The translations under genes were made by a program, and so were the position numbers. 64,000 nucleotides of DNA from positions 1 to 64,000 of the forward strand of contig NZ_CAMIAN010000002.1 of NCBI RefSeq assembly GCF_946221155.1, written 5' to 3'. A model generated the notes under the pieces. That model was not told where the DNA came from and did no database searches. It was given only the letters and a program-made list of their open reading frames with translations. Positions within the stretch are counted from its first letter, which is position 1. Each line of letters starts with the position of its first letter. Of this stretch, positions 44,316-52,133 are shown in pieces. The stretch comes from an uncultured Corynebacterium sp. (GTDB taxonomy: Bacteria; Actinomycetota; Actinomycetes; Mycobacteriales; Mycobacteriaceae).

Positions 44316-45137
44316 ATGGCTGAAGAAGAAGACAAGGGCACCGCAGAAAAGGACACTGCCGCTGTTTACGAGGCGGACCAGCGACACTCCCCGGTTCCCC
44401 GTGCCATCAGTGGCATCGCCATCGTCGGCTTAGCCCTGGCCGGAGTTATCGGCGTCTGGACCTGGCAGTCGGGTTCAGAAGCCACCTCCCCTAAGCGAAG
44501 CACGGCAGAGGAGTCGACCGTCGCCATTAGCACGGGTGCGGCGTCACAGGATCACGATGTGGTCTCCGATGAACCGTCCCCGCAGCCGGCCCCTCCGGCC
44601 TACTCCACTCGCGCCCCGCAGTCCGGGGACGGGTCGAACTTCAGCAATGTCGCCCCGTTGGGCCAGGATCCTTACCTGCCGCCCAACGCCTGGAACGGCC
44701 AGCAGAACGACGGCTTGCAGCCATCCCAAACCATCATCGCGGAAGGTTTGGGATCCCGCGGCCAGACGCAGCAGCAAGTCCCAACTCAGTCCCAGTCGCC
44801 CCAGCCGATTCCGCAGGGCTCGTCGGCTCTGCCGGGCGCAACCCAGGCACAACAACCTGGTACGTCTCAGCCGGGATCGACCCCGGGATCTACTCAGCCC
44901 GGCACCACTCAGCCTGGCCCCACTACCGAAACGGATAAGGCCACGGACGGCAGCGCTGCGATCCCGTTCCCGACGGATGGCTTCCCTCTGGAGCCTTCCG
45001 ACTCAACTAAGACCGCTGAACCGCAGCGCGAGACTGACGGCACCAAGGATCCAAAGGATTCGAACAAGAGCGAGGCTTCTGACGGCCCCACCGATACCAC
45101 GGCTGGGCCGAAGCCTAAGCCCCGGGACGGGCGATAA
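44316..45137 (+). CDS. Orphan membrane-anchored Pro/Gln/Thr-rich protein
   Basis: A 273-residue protein I do not recognise. A short charged N-terminus (MAEEEDKGTAEKD) precedes one membrane anchor at about 32-50 (AISGIAIVGLALAGVIGVW). Everything after that is a low-complexity extracytoplasmic stretch rich in Pro, Gln, Ser, Thr and Gly, including repeats like QPGTTQPGPT and SQPGSTPGS. It may be a wall-spanning linker or adhesin-like protein. ATG at 44316 follows GAGGAGG. The last 23 bases overlap the convergent manA gene. Confidence 0.62.
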   Translation: MAEEEDKGTAEKDTAAVYEADQRHSPVPRAISGIAIVGLALAGVIGVWTWQSGSEATSPKRSTAEESTVAISTGAASQDHDVVSDEPSPQPAPPAYSTRAPQSGDGSNFSNVAPLGQDPYLPPNAWNGQQNDGLQPSQTIIAEGLGSRGQTQQQVPTQSQSPQPIPQGSSALPGATQAQQPGTSQPGSTPGSTQPGTTQPGPTTETDKATDGSAAIPFPTDGFPLEPSDSTKTAEPQRETDGTKDPKDSNKSEASDGPTDTTAGPKPKPRDGR

Positions 45138-46197
45138 AGGCCTTCCCGTTCACACGTGCCTGCTCGCCAGCGGGCACCCACGCGGCGGAGCCGCTGTCCA
45201 GGTGCACCTCCCCGCACTCCGTGGCTCCCCCGACGGCGAGCACAATTGCCGGCCCGGCGACCTCGGACTCTCCGTCTACTCTGCGTAGGCTGAATTCCTC
45301 CGCTGGGGTGTGGTACACCCCTTCCGCATCGGCCTGCAGCCGGGGATCTGCGAGCTCTTCCCAGCGCACCACGCTGAGCAACTCTTCGACGTCGATGTGC
45401 TTCGGAGTCAACCCACAGCGCAGCACGTTGTCCGAGTTAGCCATGATTTCCACGCCGGTGCCACGCACATAGGCGTGCAACTGCCCTGCATCTAGGTACA
45501 GCGCTTCCCCTTCCTGCAGGACCACACGGTTGAGCAGCAGTGCGAACAGCACGCCCCGATCCTTCGGGTACTGCTGTTCGAGGCGCACCACCAGGTCCGC
45601 CACCTCGCCCATCCAATCGTTTGCGTTGGCCGCGAGCTCCCGGCAGCGCCGCGTGAGGGCGTCAATAATCTTCGAAAGTTCTTCCGCCGGCATGTGCAGC
45701 GCGCGCTCGACCGCACCGCGCAGTTCGCCGCGCAGAAAATCGAGCTCGGGCAGGGCGAGCTTATCCAACAGCTCAGCCGTACGGGCGACCGGTCGGAAGC
45801 CGGCCATCGCCTCGAACTCACCCAGAGCAACCAGCAGTTCGGGCTTGTGGTTGTCGTCCTTGTAGTTGCGCTCAAAGGCGTCGCGGGCGATCCCGGCTGC
45901 CTCATCGGCTGCGAATCCAGCCTCGGCCTGCGCCTTTGTCGGGTGCACCTGGATGCTTAGCGCGCGTTCGGCGGCCAGCAGCTTGAGCAGGAACGGCAGG
46001 CGCGTGCGCCCTTGTCCTAGCTGGCCTTCGGGGTCAGCCTCGATCAGATCCAGCAGCACTCCGGGGGCTCCTGGGTGCGCGCCGAACCACAGCTCGGCCT
46101 CGGGCTGATCGGTCGGCGTGGGGCGCCCTTGCAGCTTCGCCAGCGATTCGTGCGATCCCCAAGCGTAGTTCTGGACAGCACCTTCAATGCGGCGCAT
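45115..46197 (-). CDS. manA: Mannose-6-phosphate isomerase, type I
   Basis: A 360-residue enzyme linking fructose-6-P to mannose-6-P for mannan and polyprenol-mannose synthesis. Visible are AWGSHESLAKLQG at the start, QVHPTKAQAEAGF, ELLVALGEFEAMAGFR, and GTGVEIMANSDNVLRCGLTPKHID. These contain the metal and active-site residues. It lies 9 bases after the phosphomannomutase gene. Confidence 0.94.
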   Translation of the reverse strand: MRRIEGAVQNYAWGSHESLAKLQGRPTPTDQPEAELWFGAHPGAPGVLLDLIEADPEGQLGQGRTRLPFLLKLLAAERALSIQVHPTKAQAEAGFAADEAAGIARDAFERNYKDDNHKPELLVALGEFEAMAGFRPVARTAELLDKLALPELDFLRGELRGAVERALHMPAEELSKIIDALTRRCRELAANANDWMGEVADLVVRLEQQYPKDRGVLFALLLNRVVLQEGEALYLDAGQLHAYVRGTGVEIMANSDNVLRCGLTPKHIDVEELLSVVRWEELADPRLQADAEGVYHTPAEEFSLRRVDGESEVAGPAIVLAVGGATECGEVHLDSGSAAWVPAGEQARVNGKAFIARPGA

Positions 46198-46206
46198 ATG
46201 TGCCTC

Positions 46207-47583
46207 CTAAGCTCGGATTACAGCGAGAGCTTCGTCGACGATGGCCTTTACTCCCTCGTCGTCGCGCGCCTCGACGTTGAGGCGCAGCAGCGGTTCGGTG
46301 TTTGACGCCCTCACGTTCAGCCACGAGCCGTCCTGCAGCTCGATTGTCACGCCGTCCAGCCGGTCGACAGATGCGGTGCGGTCGGCGAAGGCCTCCACCA
46401 CAGCTTCGGTGCGTCCTGCCTGGTCAGCCACCTCGGAGTTGATCTCCCCGGAAGCACGGTAGGTTTCGTAGGCGCGCTTCAGTTCGGAGAGCGGCTTGTC
46501 CTGCCCGCCGAGAGTGGCCAGAACGTGCAGGGCGGCCAGCATGCCGGAGTCCGCGTTGAAGAAGTCGCTGAAGTAGTAGTGCGCGGAGTGCTCGCCGCCA
46601 AATACGGCGCCTTCCTTGGCCATCTGGGCCTTGATGAAGGAGTGGCCCACGCGGGTGCGTACCGGCTTGCCGCCCTTCGCCTCCACCAGTTCGCGTACGG
46701 ACTTGGAGGTGATCAGGTTGTGAATGATGGTCGCGCCCGGCTGCTCGTCGAGGTATCGCTCGGCGATCATGGCACAGATCGTGGAGGGGCTAACGGCCTC
46801 GCCCTGCTCGTCCACGATGAAGCAGCGATCCGCGTCGCCATCGAAGGCGATGCCGAGGTCCGCACCCTTTTCTACGGTGAATTTCTGCAGGTCAACCAGG
46901 TTCTTCGGGTCCAACGGGTTAGCCTCGTGGTTCGGGAAGTTGCCATCGAGCTCGAAATAGAGGTCGAAGATCTCCAGGGCTTCCTGCTTCAGCACGGCTG
47001 GGACGGTCAGCCCGCCCATGCCGTTGCCGGCGTCCACCGCGACCTTCAGGGGGCGAACATTCAAAGGCACCAGGTTGTTCAGGTACTCTGCATAGCCCTC
47101 CAGTACATCCTCAGTGGTGTTGGTGCCGGGCTCGCCGTCGTAGGCAGGGATGCCTTCAACCAGTTCGGAGGAAATGCGGTCCAGGCCGGAATCCTGCCCC
47201 ACCGGGCGGGCACCGGCGCGGCAGAGCTTGATGCCGTTGTACTTCGCCGGGTTGTGCGAGGCGGTGAACATCGCGCCCGGGCATCCCTTTACACCGCTGG
47301 CGTAGTACAGCTCATCGGTGCTAGTGAGGCCCAGGGTGATGGTGTTCAGGCCCTGCGCATTCACACCCTCGGCGAATGCGGCGGCCAGGCTCGGAGAACT
47401 GTCGCGCATGTCGTGGCCGATGACGATCGCCTCCGCACCCTCTTCGCGCATCAGGCGGGCGAAGGAGGCCGCTACGTCGCGGACGAACTCCTCGTTGAGA
47501 AATCCGGCGCCCTCGCCGACAACTCCACGGACGTCATAGGCCTTGATGGCCGCTGCTACGTCTTTGGGGGAATGGGTAGCCAT
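46207..47583 (-). CDS. manB: Phosphomannomutase/phosphoglucomutase
   Basis: A 458-residue alpha-D-phosphohexomutase. The phosphoserine loop is TASHNP with Ser109, the metal loop is DGDADRC near 255, sugar recognition is GGEHSAHYYF, and the phosphate-binding C-terminus is RASNTEPLLRLNVEARD. It converts mannose-6-P to mannose-1-P. It sits between DUF3499 and manA in one operon. Confidence 0.94.
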   Translation of the reverse strand: MATHSPKDVAAAIKAYDVRGVVGEGAGFLNEEFVRDVAASFARLMREEGAEAIVIGHDMRDSSPSLAAAFAEGVNAQGLNTITLGLTSTDELYYASGVKGCPGAMFTASHNPAKYNGIKLCRAGARPVGQDSGLDRISSELVEGIPAYDGEPGTNTTEDVLEGYAEYLNNLVPLNVRPLKVAVDAGNGMGGLTVPAVLKQEALEIFDLYFELDGNFPNHEANPLDPKNLVDLQKFTVEKGADLGIAFDGDADRCFIVDEQGEAVSPSTICAMIAERYLDEQPGATIIHNLITSKSVRELVEAKGGKPVRTRVGHSFIKAQMAKEGAVFGGEHSAHYYFSDFFNADSGMLAALHVLATLGGQDKPLSELKRAYETYRASGEINSEVADQAGRTEAVVEAFADRTASVDRLDGVTIELQDGSWLNVRASNTEPLLRLNVEARDDEGVKAIVDEALAVIRA

Positions 47584-47598
47584 GGGGTTTTCCTTTCG

Positions 47599-48039
47599 CT
47601 AGTGCTGGTCGCGAACCGCGCGCAGGTGGCGGCGCGGCGTGGACCGGGGCAGGTTCTTCATGGAGGGATGGTGCGGCGTGGACTCGGGGATCTCCGAGCG
47701 CCGGTAGAGCCGGGGGGCGGGCTGCGCTTTCGCCTGATGCTCGTGTTCGGCTGCCTGTTGCACGGCCTCGGCCAGCGCCATCAGGTCCTCTTCATCGGCT
47801 TCGGAGGATGCGCCCTCGCCTTGGCTTGCCGCGGGCTCGTCGGTGAATTCCAGTGTCCAGCCCTGCGGGACGGTGGTGCGGCGGGCATGGCTTTCGCACA
47901 GGTCCCACCGGTGAGGGTTTCCGCTAACGCTCAGCGGCCCCACAATGGCCAGCTGCTCTGCATAGTTGAACTCCAGCGTGGCAACGGCGGGTTTGCCGCA
48001 GCCGGGGCGAGAGCATTGTCGGATAAAAGTCACGCGCAT
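47599..48039 (-). CDS. DUF3499 zinc-ribbon protein (Rv3258c type)
   Basis: A 146-residue protein starting MRVTFIRQCSRPGCGKPAVATLEF. C9 and C14, with the later C in DLCESHARR, may bind zinc. The C-terminal half is acidic and then Pro/Arg-rich, low-complexity. DUF3499 is conserved next to phosphomannomutase in this lineage. The open frame extends 44 codons upstream; the conserved start is ATG at 48039. Function unknown. Confidence 0.86.
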   Translation of the reverse strand: MRVTFIRQCSRPGCGKPAVATLEFNYAEQLAIVGPLSVSGNPHRWDLCESHARRTTVPQGWTLEFTDEPAASQGEGASSEADEEDLMALAEAVQQAAEHEHQAKAQPAPRLYRRSEIPESTPHHPSMKNLPRSTPRRHLRAVRDQH

Positions 48040-48115
48040 TAGTGTAGCCCTTTTGCTCCGGCTTTCGAGCGTGCCCTCGTGGCATGTCGCCAGTGCACGG
48101 TTAAGATGTGTTGCT

Positions 48116-48568
48116 ATGAAGCAGGACACGCGCATGAGGCAGGATCCCCGCGGCAGGGGCATCCGGGGCATCTTGCTGCCGGAGGTGCCGCGGAATAAGT
48201 CACGCTCGGAGCGTTTCGACGATGCGGTCCTGGATGCGTTCGAGCCAATTTTGGAACGTTTTGACGCCGAATTGTCCGGCCTCGATGTCGCCGTCGACGT
48301 CGTGCCACGTATGCGGCTGAGTGCGGGATACCGGCAGTGGCCGGAGGATGTGGTCGCCGACGGTCAGGTTCCCCTGGGTCGACTGGTGACCGCTGGCGTG
48401 GATAACACTGGAGCCCCCACCCGCCCGCGCATCATTATTTTCCGTCGCCCGGTGGAGTCTCGCGCTGCTTCCGCGCAGGAACTGCAGGACATCCTGCGGA
48501 TGATTATCGTGCGCCTGGTGGCCTGCTACCTGAACGTCTCCCCCGATCAGATCGACCCTCGACTTTAG
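48116..48568 (+). CDS. Metallopeptidase-like family protein, degenerate motif (Rv3259 type)
   Basis: A 150-residue protein of the zincin-like family PF06262 (COG3824). The family core FDDAVLDAFEPIL and the PRIIIFRRPVE segment are visible. The usual HExxH motif is replaced by the sequence IIVRLVACYL, so a peptidase activity is unlikely. ATG at 48116 is taken; a second ATG is at 48134. A TAAGAT box 9 bases before it suggests a leaderless transcript. Divergent from DUF3499. Confidence 0.78.
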   Translation: MKQDTRMRQDPRGRGIRGILLPEVPRNKSRSERFDDAVLDAFEPILERFDAELSGLDVAVDVVPRMRLSAGYRQWPEDVVADGQVPLGRLVTAGVDNTGAPTRPRIIIFRRPVESRAASAQELQDILRMIIVRLVACYLNVSPDQIDPRL

Positions 48569-48934
48569 CTAGCCAATACGCTTCTTCAGACGGCGACGTT
48601 CACGCTCGGAGAGCCCACCCCAGATACCGAAACGCTCGTCGTGCTCCAGTGCGTACTCCAGGCATTCATCACGCACACCGCAGGCCTGGCAAATGCGCTT
48701 GGCCTCGCGGGTGGAGCCACCCTTCTCCGGGAAGAACGCCTCCGGGTCAGTTTGGGCACACAGTGCCTGCTCCTGCCAGTCCTGCTCCACTGCATCGAAG
48801 AGCAGATCGAAGTCCTGCGTCAGATCGAAGAGGTTCTTCTGGCGAGCTTCATTGTCCACGTTCGCCTCCTGCTCTACCGCCGAGGAACCGTCAGCAAAGT
48901 GGCCACGAAGGGCGGTGTCTACTGACTTGTCCAC
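48569..48934 (-). CDS. whiB2: WhiB2/WhcD iron-sulphur regulator
   Basis: A 121-residue WhiB family protein. The cluster cysteines are C59, C82, C85 and C91, followed by GIWGG at 103-107 and a basic tail (ERERRRLKKRIG). WhiB2 controls septation and division in mycobacteria; the corynebacterial name is whcD. The first about 50 residues are an acidic non-conserved extension. It starts with GTG and has AGGAGACC upstream. A well-formed promoter precedes it. Its stop abuts the metallopeptidase-like gene. Confidence 0.92.
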   Translation of the reverse strand: MDKSVDTALRGHFADGSSAVEQEANVDNEARQKNLFDLTQDFDLLFDAVEQDWQEQALCAQTDPEAFFPEKGGSTREAKRICQACGVRDECLEYALEHDERFGIWGGLSERERRRLKKRIG

Positions 48935-48978
48935 GGAGGTCTCCTCATCTGATGCCTGTCTTTGTCGGTCTACTGAAG

Positions 48979-49007
48979 ATTACACACTGGTAATTACACC
49001 GCGTCAA
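48979..49007 (-). promoter_or_regulatory. Vegetative promoter of whiB2
   Basis: On the minus strand TTGACG (49002-49007) and TGTAAT (48979-48984) are separated by 17 bases, a near-consensus sigma-A promoter. Transcription would start near 48972, giving a leader of about 38 bases. Confidence 0.72.
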
Positions 49008-49026
49008 GCTTTAGGGAATTCCCTCA

Positions 49027-49068
49027 AGTCACTTCAGTCACATCAGTCACTAGAACCTCAGCAGTCAC
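49027..49068. repeat. Phased 9-bp GTCAC direct repeats upstream of whiB2 promoter
   Basis: AGTCAC occurs at 49027, 49036, 49045 and 49063, in steps of 9, 9 and 18 bases, so the array is a 9-bp register with one degenerate unit. It lies 20-61 bases upstream of the -35 box. Confidence 0.85.
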
Positions 49069-49222
49069 GCGCTCCTGAGAAAATAGCCTCGCGCACAACC
49101 ACAACGTATGCACGGCACGCTATCTAAAACCACAATATATAGGCATTTTCCTGAACCTTTAGTTCAGGACACACTAGATGTAGTGAAATTTATCTAAATT
49201 TTTTCTCGGACAGCGAAAACCG

Positions 49223-50305
49223 CTAGATATCGGAGGAGAAACGCACGCCACCGTCCGGCAGGCTAACCCCCGGCCACACGCGCAGACCGTCACGCAGCTC
49301 GCAGCGAGCACCGATGACAGCCCCTTCACCGATCACGCAATCCACCAGGTGTGCTCGCGCGCCGATACGCACACCCGCCGCGATCACGCAGCGCTCCACC
49401 GTCGCGCCTGCCTCGATCTGCACGCCGTCGAAGACCACGGACTCCTCCACTCGCGCGCCGCCGCCGATCTCCACGCCGCGGCCGATCACGGTTCCACCCA
49501 GCAGCAAGGCACCACCGGCGATAGCGCTGGATTCGTCGACCAGGCTCTCACCGTGGCGTCCATCGAGCAGCGGCGAAGGAGCGATGCCGCGCACCAGGTC
49601 CGAGGACCCGCGCACAAAGTCCGCCGGCGTACCCATATCACGCCAATAAGACTGATCCACGTGGCCGAACACACGGGCACCGGACTCCAGCAGGCCCGGG
49701 AAGATCTCGCGCTCCACGCTGACCGGACGGCCGGCGGGGATCTTCTCGATCACGGAACGGTTGAAAACGTAGCTACCGGCGTTAATTTGATCCGTCGGCG
49801 GATCCTCCGTCTTCTCCAAGAACGCGCTCACGCGGCCGTCGGCGTCCGTCGGTACGCAGCCAAAGGCCCGGGGGTCGGAGACGCGCAGCAGGTGCAGCGT
49901 TACATCCGCCTCCTGCTCCACGTGGGTCTCCAGCACAGCATTCAGGTCAGTCCCGCCCAGCACGTCACCGTTGAAAACCATGGCGCGGTCGTAACGCAGG
50001 TGGTCCAGCACGTTGCGGATGCCGCCGCCGGTACCCAGCGGCTCGTCCTCTACCACGTACTCGATCTCCAGACCCAGGTGGCTGCCGTCGCCGAAGTGCT
50101 CCTCAAAGACCTCGGCTTTAAACGAGGTGCCGAGCACCACGTGCGTCATTCCGGCAGCCTTGATGCGAGCCAGCAGGTGCTCCAGGAATGGCGCGCCCGC
50201 CACCGGCAGCATCGGCTTTGGGATGGAGTTAGTCAGGGGGCGCAGTCGGGTGCCCTTGCCTCCGACCAGGATCACTGCGTCGGTCGTGGCTGCGAGATCT
50301 ACCAC
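49223..50305 (-). CDS. Mannose-1-phosphate guanylyltransferase-like nucleotidyltransferase
   Basis: A 360-residue sugar nucleotidyltransferase. The N-terminal GGKGTRLRPLTNSIPKPMLPVAG is the nucleotide-binding loop, followed by GTGGGIRN and FNGDVLGG. The C-terminal part contains hexapeptide repeats (IGRGVEIGGGARVEESVVF, AGVRIGARAHL) forming a left-handed beta helix. The mycobacterial orthologue (Rv3264c) makes GDP-mannose; GDP-mannose here is inferred from the nearby manA and manB. Some relatives use UTP or dTTP. Confidence 0.87.
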   Translation of the reverse strand: MVDLAATTDAVILVGGKGTRLRPLTNSIPKPMLPVAGAPFLEHLLARIKAAGMTHVVLGTSFKAEVFEEHFGDGSHLGLEIEYVVEDEPLGTGGGIRNVLDHLRYDRAMVFNGDVLGGTDLNAVLETHVEQEADVTLHLLRVSDPRAFGCVPTDADGRVSAFLEKTEDPPTDQINAGSYVFNRSVIEKIPAGRPVSVEREIFPGLLESGARVFGHVDQSYWRDMGTPADFVRGSSDLVRGIAPSPLLDGRHGESLVDESSAIAGGALLLGGTVIGRGVEIGGGARVEESVVFDGVQIEAGATVERCVIAAGVRIGARAHLVDCVIGEGAVIGARCELRDGLRVWPGVSLPDGGVRFSSDI

Positions 50306-50380
50306 TTCTTTGGCCTTTCTGTTCCTTACTGCTTCTTGCTATTGGTTTTCACACACTAGTCACTGTTTGCGCCGCGGCGT

Positions 50381-51250
50381 TCAACCCACGCCGTGCGCTG
50401 CCGCAATTGCAATCTTCTCACGGACCTTCAGACCAGCCTTCAGCATCATGCGCACCGGGAGGTAGCGCCATCCCGGTAGACGATCCGCCTGGAAGCGGTA
50501 GGCGCTGTCGTGGTGAGCCTTCAACACCACGTCCGGATGCTTGCCCGCTACGTGTCCCTTGGCGTGCCGGATCTCCGCGCTCGGGACGAAGACATTTAGC
50601 CATCCTGCGCGCCCCAGCCGGTCGCCCAGGTCTACGTCTTCCATGTACATGAAGTACCGCTCGTCGAACCCTCCCAGGGCTTCAAAGGCGTCCCAGCGCA
50701 GCAGCAGGCAGGAGCCGCTGAGCCAGCCGGCGGTTCGCTCTCTGTCCATGTCTTCGTCGTCCAGGTAGCGCTTCGTCCAGGGGTTTGCCGGCCAGATCTT
50801 GCCCAGTAGCGCATGCCCAATGCCGGAACCGAGCTGTGGCACTGCGCGGGCGGATGGGTAGGCACTGCCGTCTGCTTCTACGATGCGGGGGCCCAGCGCT
50901 CCTGCTCGAGGATGACGCCGCGCCGCTTCCAATAGTTCATCGATCGCGCCGTCGCTAAACACGACATCGGGGTTGGAGATCACCAGGTAGTCCGGGTTGA
51001 TCTCTCCGGCTTCGCGGGCCGCGCGCAGATGGCGGGCGCCGAGGTTCATCCCGGCCCCGTAGCCAACGTTGCCCCCGCTGTAGAGCAGCTCCGCACGTCC
51101 GGCCTCCGCGGCGGCCTCGGGAGTGCCATCAGTGGAGCCGTTGTCCACCATGACGACTCGCGCGTTGGTTGGCACCGAGTCCAGGAACTTGTTTAGGTAC
51201 TCCCCCGGTGAATAGGTCACGGTGATAATCGCGATGGGTGCCTCTGTCAT
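50381..51250 (-). CDS. wbbL: WbbL rhamnosyltransferase (GT2)
   Basis: A 289-residue glycosyltransferase that adds rhamnose to decaprenyl-PP-GlcNAc, forming the linker joining arabinogalactan to peptidoglycan. The GT-A fold begins TEAPIAIITVTYSPGEYL. VVMVDNGSTDGT holds the first Asp motif and ISNPDVVF the DxD-like motif. GGFDERYFMYMEDVDLGDRL includes the ED acceptor-binding motif. It lies 11 bases downstream of rmlD and upstream of the guanylyltransferase. Confidence 0.92.
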   Translation of the reverse strand: MTEAPIAIITVTYSPGEYLNKFLDSVPTNARVVMVDNGSTDGTPEAAAEAGRAELLYSGGNVGYGAGMNLGARHLRAAREAGEINPDYLVISNPDVVFSDGAIDELLEAARRHPRAGALGPRIVEADGSAYPSARAVPQLGSGIGHALLGKIWPANPWTKRYLDDEDMDRERTAGWLSGSCLLLRWDAFEALGGFDERYFMYMEDVDLGDRLGRAGWLNVFVPSAEIRHAKGHVAGKHPDVVLKAHHDSAYRFQADRLPGWRYLPVRMMLKAGLKVREKIAIAAAHGVG

Positions 51251-51261
51251 GGCCGTTGAGG

Positions 51262-52086
51262 TTACCCCAGGGCAGCCCGCAAACTATCCCGCCACGCGGG
51301 CAGTCCGGTCGCTGGAATCTGCAGGGCACTGTTGTGGGGCCTGCGGGCGGGAGTGGGATATTCGCTGCTCGGTATGGCCTTCACTCGCGCTGGATCGTGG
51401 CCAAGTGTGGCGAAGATCTCGCGGGCGAAGCCACACCACGTGGTCAGTGGCCCGGAGCCGGTCACATGGCTGATCGCCGGTGTCTGCCGCCCGTCCACCA
51501 TCGCCGCCAGCTCCGCTGCGAGCACGTCAGCGTGGGTGGGCCGACCGTATTGGTCGTCCACTACAGCGGGGTTCACGCCCGCCCGCGCGAGGCGCGCCAT
51601 GGTGGTGGCGAAGTTGCGCCCCGCTGCGTCGTAAACCCAGCCTGTGCGGACCACATGGCCGCCGAGGTTCAACACCCGCCGCTCTCCCTCCAGCTTGCTG
51701 CGCCCGTAGGCGTTCAGCGGGCCGGGCTGACCATCGACCGGGTTTTCGCAGCCCACAGGTCGGTTGCCCGAGAACACGTAGTCAGTGGAGACGTGCCACA
51801 TCGGCACTCCGTGCACCTGGGCCCAGGAGGCCATCCTCCCCGGGGCTACCGCGTTGACTTGGTACACGGTGTTCGCATTTTCAGACTTCTCGGCGTCGTC
51901 AACGGCTGTGAATGCGGCGAGATTGACGATGGCTTCCACGTCAGATGGCGGCGTCAATAAGAAAGAATCCACAGACCCTGCAACGGCGAGGTCCGCGTGC
52001 GTACGCCCTACCGGCACAAAGTCGGGGCGGAGGCGCAGCAGGGCCCGGCCGACCTGACCAGAGGCACCGAAAACCAAAACACTCAT
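51262..52086 (-). CDS. rfbD: dTDP-4-dehydrorhamnose reductase RmlD
   Basis: A 274-residue reductase for the last step in dTDP-rhamnose synthesis. The N-terminal GASGQVGRALL binds NADPH. STDYVFSG and YGRSKLEGE contain the active-site Thr-Tyr-Lys set. In several corynebacteria RmlC and RmlD are fused; here only the RmlD part is present. It supplies the sugar for WbbL beside it. It is divergent from the LCP gene with 47 bases between. Confidence 0.93.
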   Translation of the reverse strand: MSVLVFGASGQVGRALLRLRPDFVPVGRTHADLAVAGSVDSFLLTPPSDVEAIVNLAAFTAVDDAEKSENANTVYQVNAVAPGRMASWAQVHGVPMWHVSTDYVFSGNRPVGCENPVDGQPGPLNAYGRSKLEGERRVLNLGGHVVRTGWVYDAAGRNFATTMARLARAGVNPAVVDDQYGRPTHADVLAAELAAMVDGRQTPAISHVTGSGPLTTWCGFAREIFATLGHDPARVKAIPSSEYPTPARRPHNSALQIPATGLPAWRDSLRAALG

Positions 52087-52133
52087 AAAATCAGTACTAC
52101 ACCAGCGCCATCTTTGCCGCTAAAGTATGAACA

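Larger units (their letters stand above)
48935..49222. other. 288-base AT-rich intergenic region upstream of whiB2
   Basis: The region contains the whiB2 promoter, a perfect 12-base palindrome AGGGAATTCCCT at 49013-49024, phased GTCAC repeats (49027-49068), and a 7-bp inverted repeat CCTGAAC/GTTCAGG (49150-49168). No reading frame of note is present. Confidence 0.7.

Noticed and set aside
46525..48042. A 505-codon plus-strand frame opposite manB and DUF3499
   Set aside because: Shadow of the phosphomannomutase gene; spans two conserved genes on the other strand.
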